Shown in pieces: positions 1-5,198 of a DNA stretch of 5,968 nt. Made by a program: the position numbers and the translations under genes. Every line of letters begins with the position of its first letter. The first letter of the stretch is position 1. The stretch covers positions 1 to 5,968 of the forward strand of contig JAKSHV010000074.1 of assembly GCA_024399225.1 (NCBI GenBank), read 5' to 3'. Source of the stretch: an archaeon (GTDB lineage: Archaea > Thermoplasmatota > Thermoplasmata > Methanomassiliicoccales > Methanomethylophilaceae). The notes under the pieces are model-generated. The model had not been told where the DNA came from, did not search any database, and saw only the letters and a program-made list of their open reading frames with translations.

Positions 1-52
1 TTAGGATCCTGTTCTTAGTGATTCTAGGGTTCGAATCCCTACCCCTGCACCA
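1..52 (+). tRNA. tRNA-Leu(UAG), 3' part, truncated by window start
   Basis: The window opens inside the anticodon loop: U33 is base 1, the anticodon TAG is 2-4, G37 and A38 follow, and the 3' strand of the anticodon stem is about 7-11. A 13-nt variable region (12-24) indicates a class II tRNA. The T arm is a perfect 5-bp stem (TAGGG 25-29 with CCCTA 37-41) around the loop TTCGAAT. The 3' acceptor strand CCCCTGC (42-48) is followed by discriminator A49 and an encoded CCA (50-52). A73 and the long variable arm both fit leucine, and the TTAGGATCC string resembles archaeal tRNA-Leu(UAG) as I remember it. The 5' half lies outside the window, so pairing of the acceptor and anticodon stems could not be checked. 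Confidence 0.88.
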
Positions 53-57
53 TTTTT
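53..57 (+). terminator. oligo-T terminator of the tRNA
   Basis: Five T residues follow the encoded CCA directly. Oligo-T tracts are the usual transcription end signal of archaeal tRNA genes. No hairpin beyond the tRNA itself is needed. Confidence 0.5.
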
Positions 58-79
58 CGACTAGCTGATAGGACAGTCA

Positions 80-739
80 TCAGAGATTGTCGAAGATTTT
101 GCGGATAGGATCATCGATGGTGATGGTTCCGATCAGCTTGTGATATTTGATCGACTGGGACAATACCCAGATGAGGATGTTGATGATGCAGATTGCTTCT
201 GCGTAGCCGAATTCGAGGCCGAATGCGAGCATGCTCAGCTGCAGTCCGAGACTAATCAGAAGAAGTATGACTGCGATAAGAGAGTAGTTTCTCCTTCCTG
301 CTCTGAAGTCGCCGATTGTGGACAGGACCATACCGATGCAGGCGAATCCTCCGAAGGTGGATGCACAGGCTCCGTGAGGGGCCCCGTAGCTCTCGGGAAT
401 TGCTCCCACACCCATCAAGAAAACTATTCCGATGACTACCATGATTCCGCTGAGATAGAGGCAACCGCGTTCGTATTTGATGAGTCCCATTCCGAAGATG
501 CCCCCACAGAATGCGGTTATCACACAACCATAGTTGAAGAATATGCGGGCCATGGAATCCTTTCCGACGCCCAAATCCGATAGTGCATTCCATCCGAATA
601 CCCAGTGACCGTCGATGGCGGCAGAAACGATCCAGATGGTGAAGAACACGATTGCAGTGAGGTAGCCGGCTACAATGAAAGATGGAACGACTTCCAGCGT
701 TCCGTCGGCATTCGTCTTCCTGAACGGATTGGATATCAT
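80..739 (-). CDS. DUF998 family six-helix membrane protein
   Basis: A 219-residue integral membrane protein of the DUF998 family (function unknown). After a short polar N-terminus there are six hydrophobic segments, at about 20-42, 66-88, 92-113, 126-145, 152-174 and 178-197, then a polar C-terminal tail. The NALSDLGVG motif at 51-59, just after helix 1, is the family signature I recognise. The IPESYGAPHG stretch at 115-124, before helix 4, fits the conserved Pro/His loop. The frame can be extended five codons to a TTG at 754, but I chose the ATG at 737-739 because a TATA-like box is centred 25-26 nt upstream of it and there is no Shine-Dalgarno, as expected for a leaderless archaeal mRNA. 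The stop is TGA. The gene converges on the tRNA-Leu gene and starts beyond the terminator of the operon upstream, so it is probably a single-gene unit. The family call is firm; the function is unknown. Confidence 0.85.
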   Translation of the reverse strand: MISNPFRKTNADGTLEVVPSFIVAGYLTAIVFFTIWIVSAAIDGHWVFGWNALSDLGVGKDSMARIFFNYGCVITAFCGGIFGMGLIKYERGCLYLSGIMVVIGIVFLMGVGAIPESYGAPHGACASTFGGFACIGMVLSTIGDFRAGRRNYSLIAVILLLISLGLQLSMLAFGLEFGYAEAICIINILIWVLSQSIKYHKLIGTITIDDPIRKIFDNL

Positions 740-760
740 AATTTTGAATCGCAATGATGA

Positions 761-768
761 TTTTTAAA
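761..768 (-). promoter_or_regulatory. TATA-like box for the DUF998 gene (leaderless start)
   Basis: On the minus strand the sequence reads TTTAAAAA, centred about 25.5 nt before the ATG at 739. This is the spacing expected between an archaeal TATA box and the transcription start, so the mRNA would begin at or very near the A of the ATG. No ribosome-binding site lies between. It is predicted from sequence only. Confidence 0.55.
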
Positions 769-778
769 GAGATTGGCG

Positions 779-808
779 AAAAAGAGGTCCGCCGGGGGTT
801 CCGGCGGA
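779..808 (-). terminator. hairpin terminator of the dehydratase/activase operon
   Basis: A perfect 8-bp GC-rich inverted repeat (TCCGCCGG at 788-795, CCGGCGGA at 801-808) with a 5-nt loop starts about 10 bp past the TAA at 819-821. On the minus strand it is followed by CCTC and then five Ts (783-779). This hairpin-plus-T-tract arrangement would end the leftward operon just before the promoter of the DUF998 gene. Confidence 0.72.
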
Positions 809-818
809 AGTAGTTTGA

Positions 819-2126
819 TTACTGAGGGATCACAGGGATCTCGTTGGGATCCTTCGCGTTGGCGAGGAGGAGCCTGAGCCTGTTCTCCTGGTTGACCTTG
901 GATGCGCTTGCATCGTAGTCGACGGCTACCAGGTTGGCGTCGGGGTAGATCTCCCTGACCTTCTTCATGATGCCCTTCGCGACGATGTGGTTGGGCAGAC
1001 ATCCGAAGGGCTGGGTCAGCACGATGTTGTTGACGCCGTCGTGGATGAGCTCCATGACCTCCGCGGGGAGGAACCACCCCTCGCCCATGTCGACACCCTC
1101 GCTGATGATGCCCTCGATCATCTCGTGGCATTCATCGAAGGTGGAGAAGTTCCTGAACTGGGGGTAGTCCCTGAGGACATCCTGGACGATGTACTCGAGC
1201 TTCTGGAACTTGTTGATGAGGTAGCTGGTGACCTTGTACTTCAGCCATCCCTCGCCGTAGAGGTGGTAGCGGGCGACGTTGCCGTAGAAGCAGTAGAGCA
1301 GGAAGTTCATCAGTCCGGGTGCGCAGACCTCGGCACCGTTCTCCACGAGGAACCTCTCGAGGTTGTTGTTTCCGAGCGGGGCGCACTTCACATAGATCTC
1401 CCCGACGATTCCGACCTTGGGTTTCTTGATGTCGGAAAGTCCAATGGCCGCGAACGAATCACAGATCTTCCTGTAGTTCTGGGTCATGTACTCGGGGGTC
1501 ATCTTCTTCCTGTCGGTGAGCTCTTCTGCAAGGGATGCCGTCCACCTGTCCACGAGCGCCTGGGTCTCGCCCTTCTTCAGCTCGTAGGGCTCGCACTGGT
1601 TCTTGAGATGGGTGATGAGGTCACCGTAGACGACGGCCTTGATCATCTCGGTGTAGTGCTTGAATCCGAACTTGAATCCGGGCTGCTGGTCCAGTCCCGC
1701 GAAGTTGAAGGACAGGACTGGGATGTATGCGAGGTCGGCCTTCTTCAGTGCCTTCTTCAGGAGGAACATGTAGTTGGACGCCCTGCATCCTCCTCCGGTC
1801 TGGGAGATAACGAGTGCTATCCTGTGGGTGTCGTACTTGCCGGAGAAGACCGCCCTGAGCAGTTCCCCGATGACGAGGATGGCAGGATAGCAGGTATCGT
1901 TGTGCACGAACCTGAGTCCGAACTCTGCGACGGATTTGGTATCGGTCTCCCTCAGCAGGTCGACATTGTATCCCAGGGATCCGAAGTAGCCGACTAGCAT
2001 GGTGAAGTGCACACTGCACATATTGGGTACGAGGAGGGTGTAGTCCTTCTTCATCTCCTCGGTGAAGACCGCATCGCCTTTGCTGTTGTACAGCACTCCG
2101 TCCTTCTCAGTGTACGTTTCTTTCAT
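819..2126 (-). CDS. 2-hydroxyacyl-CoA dehydratase (HgdB/BcrC)-like C-terminal block of the large activase-type protein, as a separate subunit
   Basis: A 435-residue protein that matches the C-terminal third of the roughly 1400-residue bacterial proteins annotated as acyl-CoA dehydratase activase-related. Family-like motifs are NDTCYPAIL (76-84), SQTGGGCRASNY (108-119), the KVGIVGEIYVKCAP strand (237-250), QPFGCLPNHI (372-381) and a DYDAS..NQENR segment (403-416). C79, C114, C248, C268 and C376 are candidate ligands for an Fe-S cluster or for structure; which of them bind metal is inference. The frame is open to 2306, but the extension is Ser/Arg-rich low-complexity translation of the neighbouring gene. 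The ATG at 2124-2126 has a strong ribosome-binding site and gives a normal N-terminus. This start lies 20 nt inside the 3' end of the upstream gene in another frame, so translational coupling is likely. The product probably assembles with the upstream ATPase/DUF2229 protein in the cytoplasm. The substrate is unknown. Confidence 0.85.
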   Translation of the reverse strand: MKETYTEKDGVLYNSKGDAVFTEEMKKDYTLLVPNMCSVHFTMLVGYFGSLGYNVDLLRETDTKSVAEFGLRFVHNDTCYPAILVIGELLRAVFSGKYDTHRIALVISQTGGGCRASNYMFLLKKALKKADLAYIPVLSFNFAGLDQQPGFKFGFKHYTEMIKAVVYGDLITHLKNQCEPYELKKGETQALVDRWTASLAEELTDRKKMTPEYMTQNYRKICDSFAAIGLSDIKKPKVGIVGEIYVKCAPLGNNNLERFLVENGAEVCAPGLMNFLLYCFYGNVARYHLYGEGWLKYKVTSYLINKFQKLEYIVQDVLRDYPQFRNFSTFDECHEMIEGIISEGVDMGEGWFLPAEVMELIHDGVNNIVLTQPFGCLPNHIVAKGIMKKVREIYPDANLVAVDYDASASKVNQENRLRLLLANAKDPNEIPVIPQ

Positions 2127-3075
2127 CCAAGACCCCCTTAAGACTGCGCATACGGATCTTGACGGCACCGAGGTTGGTGATCTCGTCGATCTTGATCTGC
2201 GTGTAGAGTTTGTTCTTCTCCTCGAGGATCCTCTTGACCTCGTCGGTAGTGATTGCATCCAGTCCGCATCCGAAGGATACGAGCTGCAGGATGTCGATAT
2301 TGTCATGTTCGGTGGCGAACCTCGCGGCGTTGTAGAGCCTGGAGTGGAACGTCCACTGGTTGTAGACCTTGAGGTCCTCGATCTTCTGCATAGGCAGGGA
2401 ATCCTCGCTGAGCACGGCGAATCCAGTCTCGTTGGCGAGCTTGTCGATTCCGTGGCAGACCTCGGGGTCGATGTGATAGGGACGTCCGATGAACACCAGG
2501 GCGTTCATGTGGTTGTCCTCGATGTACTTCCTTACCCTGTCGCCTTCTTTGCGGACCGCGTCCTTGTACGCATAGTATTCCGCCTCGGCGTATTCCAGTG
2601 CCCTTGAGATCTCCTTCCTGGACAGTTTCCAGTCCTTGAGGGCGACCTCGAGTTCCTTCGCGAGCTGCTTGAGGTTGTTGATATTGATGTACGGGAACAG
2701 GAACCTGGTCTGTTTGAGGTCCTCGAGGTTTGCATCGAGAAGTTCTCCGTAATATGCGACCACGGGGCAGTTGTAGTTGTTGTCGCCGTATCCTTCGTCG
2801 ATGTTGAAGGTCATCGAGGGATAGAAGATGATGTCTGCTCCCCTGGAGACGAGGCTCAGCATGTGTCCGTGCATGACCTTGGCGGGGTAGCAGACGGTGT
2901 CGGAGGGGATGGTGTACTGTCCCTTGGAGACCATGCTCTTGTTGGTGAATCCGGAAAGGATGACGTTGAATCCGAGTTTGTCGAAGAACGCCCTCCAGAA
3001 CGGTGCGAACTCGTACATTCCGAGACAGAGGGGGAGACCGACGGTGGGTGCACCCTCCTTCTTCTCGTTCTTCAT
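2107..3075 (-). CDS. DUF2229 domain protein; probably the C-terminal part of a TAG-readthrough product starting at 5076
   Basis: From the first in-frame ATG (3075) this is 322 residues, but the open frame runs on unbroken to the TAG at 3325-3327. The segment starts with a typical DUF2229 N-terminus (TVGLPLCLGMYEFAPFWRAF at 11-30, PSDTVCYPAK at 57-66). It continues into the family's second conserved part: GRPYHIDPE at 197-205, SFGCGLDA at 267-274, and KIDEITNLGAVKIR at 295-308 before a TGA stop. In bacterial relatives this domain sits in one chain between the tandem ATPase domains and the HgdB-like domain. The ATG at 3075 has no ribosome-binding site and would leave 83 conserved-looking codons untranslated. 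I therefore regard it as internal methionine 668 of a 989-residue protein. If the TAG is a true stop, this would be a stand-alone DUF2229 protein. Domain identity is firm; its biochemical role is not established. C62 and C270 are candidate cluster ligands. Confidence 0.82.
   Translation of the reverse strand: MKNEKKEGAPTVGLPLCLGMYEFAPFWRAFFDKLGFNVILSGFTNKSMVSKGQYTIPSDTVCYPAKVMHGHMLSLVSRGADIIFYPSMTFNIDEGYGDNNYNCPVVAYYGELLDANLEDLKQTRFLFPYININNLKQLAKELEVALKDWKLSRKEISRALEYAEAEYYAYKDAVRKEGDRVRKYIEDNHMNALVFIGRPYHIDPEVCHGIDKLANETGFAVLSEDSLPMQKIEDLKVYNQWTFHSRLYNAARFATEHDNIDILQLVSFGCGLDAITTDEVKRILEEKNKLYTQIKIDEITNLGAVKIRMRSLKGVLDERNVH
2132..2140 (-). promoter_or_regulatory. ribosome-binding site deciding the 2126 start
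   Basis: On the minus strand TAAGGGGGT lies five bases upstream of the ATG at 2126, inside the last codons of the preceding gene. It is the clearest purine-rich Shine-Dalgarno in the leftward operon. It fixes the start of the C-terminal subunit and suggests a coupled, independently initiated cistron. Confidence 0.65.
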
Positions 3076-3327
3076 GATCTTGGTCAGAAGGTTGCGTTTG
3101 AACTCGTAGAGGTTGGGGATCTCCTTCTTTCCCTCGAGGGGCTTGCCGAAGTTGAGTCCCTTCTCACAGTTGTTTCCGGAGATGAACTGCCTTCCGTCCG
3201 CGAACTTGTTGATGTTGAGGTTGCATGCGTTTCCGCATCCGGTACACTTGACGACCTCGATCTCATGCTGGAATCCCTTGAGCTCCTCTGCGGAGATGAT
3301 GGCTGATTTCTCGGGTGCACGCTCCTA
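3076..3327 (-). other. in-frame amber codon followed by a start-less four-cysteine coding module
   Basis: The TAG (3325-3327) is codon 584 counted from the ATG at 5076. The same frame then has 83 sense codons (residues 585-667) up to the ATG at 3075, and none of them is ATG, GTG or TTG. They encode a cysteine module, C611-x2-C614-x3-C618-x18-C637, with the context KCTGCGNACNLNINKF and FISGNNCEKG. As I remember it, this is the conserved linker between the second ATPase domain and DUF2229 in the fused family members. The coding character and lack of any start codon argue that ribosomes reach it by reading through the TAG. Pyrrolysine is the likely residue if the host belongs to Methanomassiliicoccales. 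Confidence 0.7.
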
Positions 3328-5076
3328 GGCGTGGAGTGCGCATCCGAAAGCACCCATGAGTCCTGCTATCTTGGGTCTGATGACGTTCTTGCCGAGCTCC
3401 ATTTCGAAGGCACGGAGGACGCAGTCGTTGAGGAAGGTACCTCCCTGTACGACGACGTTGTCGCCGAGTGCCTCGGCGTTGGTCTCGCGGATGACCTTGT
3501 AAAGTGCGTTCTTGACGACGGAGACGGACAGTCCTGCGGAGAGGTCCTCCACGCATGCCCCGTCCTTCTGTGCCTGTTTGACGGACGAGTTCATGAAGAC
3601 GGTGCACCTGGAACCGAGGTTCACGGGGTGCTTCGCCTTGAGTCCGAGCTTTGCGAACTCCTCCACGGTGTATCCCATGGATGTCGCGAAGGTCTGCAGG
3701 AAGGAACCGCAACCGGAGGAGCATGCCTCGTTCAGGCAGATGCTGCTGATTGCCTCATGCTCGATCCTGAAGCACTTGATGTCCTGTCCGCCGATGTCGA
3801 GGATGTAGTTGACGTCGGGGTTGAAGTAGCGTGCGGAACGGTAGTGGGCAAGGGTCTCGACGAGACCTTCGTCGACCTTGAATGCCGCACGGATGAGCTC
3901 CTCTCCGTATCCGGTGACGCAGGAGGAGGCGATCTCGAATCCCTCGGGTGCGGTGTCGTAGATGACTCCGAGCTGTTCCCTGATGATGGATACGGGGTTA
4001 CCCTTGTTGGGCGAGTAGTAGCTGTAGATGAGGCTGTCGTCCTCGCCGATGAGTGCGAGTTTGGTGGTGGTGCTTCCGCAGTCGATACCGAGGTAGGCCT
4101 TTCCCCTGTACTCGGAAAGGTTGCCCTCCCTGACCTGGGATTTTCCGTGTCTTGCCTTGAACTCCTCATACTCCTCATCGTTGTTGAAGAGTGCGGGGGT
4201 GGTGTTCTCGAGGGAGATCTCGGAATGTGCGTTCTCCAGCTTGGAGATGATCTCGTCGACGGTGAAGTCGGATTTCTGGGTGTTGGCGTAGATTCCGGCA
4301 CCGATGGCGACGGATACGCTGGAATACTCGGGGAAGATGGCGTTACCCTCCTCGAGCTTGAGGGTCTCGATGAACCTGTGCCTGAGACCTTTGCAGAATG
4401 TGAGGGGGCCTCCGAGGAAGAGGACCCTTCCCTGGATCTTCTTTCCCTGTGCGAGTCCCGCGATGGTCTGGTTGACGATGGATTGGTAGATGCTTGCGCA
4501 GATGTCGGCCTTGTTGGCACCCTGGTTGAGAAGTGCCTGGAGATCGGTCTTTGCGAAGACACCGCATCTGCTTGCGATGGGGTAGATCTTGGTGCTCTGG
4601 AGACTGAGTTCGTCCAGTTCCTGGTTGGTGATGTTGAGCAGCGATGCCATCTGGTCGATGAAAGCTCCGGTACCTCCTGCACAGGATCCGTTCATCCTCT
4701 CGTCGACCCCGCCCTTGAAGAAGATGACCTTCGCATCCTCTCCTCCTAGCTCGACGACGCTGGAGATGTCGTTCTCGATGGTCTTCACGAGTTCGGTGGT
4801 GGCGAAGACCTCCTGCACGAAGGGGAGGTCTGTCTGGAGGGACAGTCCGAGTCCCGCGCTTCCGGAAAGCGACATTTTGATTTTGTCGCTGCCGAGCTGG
4901 TCCCTGACCTTGCGGATCTCGTTGATGACGGACTCCTTGACCTGCGCCATGTGCCTCTCATAGCAGGTGTAGACGAGTTTACCGTCCTTGATAAGTGCGA
5001 GTTTGACGGTGGTGGAACCGACGTCGACACCCAAGCATGTGCCGGTCGAATCGAAAATCGTAATGTCTCCCATCAT
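3325..5076 (-). CDS. tandem BcrAD/BadFG-type ATPase (2-hydroxyacyl-CoA dehydratase activase domains), ending in TAG
   Basis: 583 codons up to the amber codon, holding two copies of the ASKHA-fold activator ATPase. Copy 1 has the phosphate loop [13 protein letters not shown] (16-28), GGEDAK (111-116), the cluster-Cys motif [13 protein letters not shown] (129-141, C132), [10 protein letters not shown] (169-178, C171) and GGPL (222-225). Copy 2 has [13 protein letters not shown] (330-342), LDIGGQDIK (426-434), [13 protein letters not shown] (449-461, C452) and [10 protein letters not shown] (489-498, C491). In HgdC-type activators the two equivalent cysteines of each monomer hold one [4Fe-4S] cluster across a homodimer. 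Here one chain carries both pairs. The role by family is ATP-driven electron delivery to a dehydratase/reductase partner. The frame opens at a TTG (5094), but I start at the ATG at 5076 (a second ATG is at 5073), just downstream of the TATA box. As a stand-alone protein it would lack the Cys module and DUF2229 that normally follow, so it is probably the N-terminal 60% of a 989-residue readthrough protein (2107-5076). Confidence 0.88.
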   Translation of the reverse strand: MMGDITIFDSTGTCLGVDVGSTTVKLALIKDGKLVYTCYERHMAQVKESVINEIRKVRDQLGSDKIKMSLSGSAGLGLSLQTDLPFVQEVFATTELVKTIENDISSVVELGGEDAKVIFFKGGVDERMNGSCAGGTGAFIDQMASLLNITNQELDELSLQSTKIYPIASRCGVFAKTDLQALLNQGANKADICASIYQSIVNQTIAGLAQGKKIQGRVLFLGGPLTFCKGLRHRFIETLKLEEGNAIFPEYSSVSVAIGAGIYANTQKSDFTVDEIISKLENAHSEISLENTTPALFNNDEEYEEFKARHGKSQVREGNLSEYRGKAYLGIDCGSTTTKLALIGEDDSLIYSYYSPNKGNPVSIIREQLGVIYDTAPEGFEIASSCVTGYGEELIRAAFKVDEGLVETLAHYRSARYFNPDVNYILDIGGQDIKCFRIEHEAISSICLNEACSSGCGSFLQTFATSMGYTVEEFAKLGLKAKHPVNLGSRCTVFMNSSVKQAQKDGACVEDLSAGLSVSVVKNALYKVIRETNAEALGDNVVVQGGTFLNDCVLRAFEMELGKNVIRPKIAGLMGAFGCALHA

Positions 5077-5090
5077 TGCAACCAATGATG
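5071..5090. repeat. inverted repeat over the start codons of the ATPase gene
   Basis: Arms CATCATTG (5071-5078) and CAATGATG (5083-5090) are perfect 8-bp inverted repeats with a 4-bp spacer. The left arm contains both candidate ATG codons of the leftward gene. It could be a DNA operator, or an mRNA hairpin hiding the start codons. The RNA form requires transcription to begin upstream of 5090, whereas the TATA box predicts a start near 5083, so the DNA role seems more likely. Confidence 0.55.
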
Positions 5091-5093
5091 TCA

Positions 5094-5109
5094 ATCATCG
5101 CGCGATGAT
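5094..5109. promoter_or_regulatory. perfect 16-bp palindrome, candidate operator
   Basis: ATCATCGCGCGATGAT is its own reverse complement over all 16 bases. It overlaps the downstream edge of the predicted TATA box (5107-5114) and reaches to about 10 bp from the predicted transcription start. A dimeric helix-turn-helix protein bound here would block the transcription machinery of the leftward operon. No regulator gene is in the window, so the binding protein is unknown. Confidence 0.5.
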
Positions 5110-5114
5110 ATATA
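5107..5114 (-). promoter_or_regulatory. TATA box of the activase/dehydratase operon
   Basis: The minus strand reads TATATATC here, preceded by CC. Archaeal spacing would put the transcription start near 5083-5085, leaving a leader of under ten bases before the ATG at 5076. This supports that ATG (or 5073) over the TTG at 5094, which would lie upstream of the mRNA. Confidence 0.6.
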
Positions 5115-5155
5115 GGCTTGATGACAGGGATTTACGACAATCGACGTAACAAGCC

Positions 5156-5163
5156 ATTTTAAC
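5156..5163 (+). promoter_or_regulatory. possible TATA box of the SDR gene
   Basis: ATTTTAAC lies in the divergent region and would place the transcription start near 5186, just before the ribosome-binding site at 5188. The match to an archaeal TATA box is weaker than that of the leftward promoter. Confidence 0.35.
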
Positions 5164-5187
5164 CATAATGAGACATCTTGGCACATC

Positions 5188-5193
5188 GGTGAT
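5188..5193 (+). promoter_or_regulatory. ribosome-binding site of the SDR gene
   Basis: GGTGAT, complementary to the ATCACC near the 3' end of 16S rRNA, ends five bases before the ATG at 5199 and supports that start. Confidence 0.6.
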
Positions 5194-5198
5194 TCGCA

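Noticed and set aside
65..83. Small inverted repeat (CTGAT ... ATCAG) at the end of the DUF998 gene as a terminator
   Set aside because: It has only 5 bp with a 9-nt loop and no T-tract on the minus strand, so it is too weak to call.
740..754. TTG start at 754 for the DUF998 gene
   Set aside because: The TATA box places the mRNA 5' end at about 739, so the TTG would not be transcribed.
987..1997. Plus-strand open frame of 336 codons opposite the HgdB-like gene
   Set aside because: It is likewise an antisense shadow: low-complexity acidic translation, no ribosome-binding site and no recognisable motif.
2127..2306. N-terminal extension of the HgdB-like gene to 2306
   Set aside because: The extra 60 residues are Ser/Arg-rich out-of-frame translation of the conserved DUF2229 C-terminus. 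The ATG at 2126 has a good ribosome-binding site.
3331..4749. Long plus-strand open frame (472 codons) opposite the ATPase gene
   Set aside because: It is the antisense shadow of a strongly codon-biased gene. The translation is an acidic, Leu/Val/Glu/Asp/Gly-rich string without domain motifs, and the minus-strand frame has clear family motifs throughout.
5077..5094. TTG start at 5094 for the ATPase gene
   Set aside because: It lies upstream of the transcription start predicted from the TATA box at 5107-5114. ATG codons at 5076 and 5073 fit better and still leave the whole first phosphate loop.
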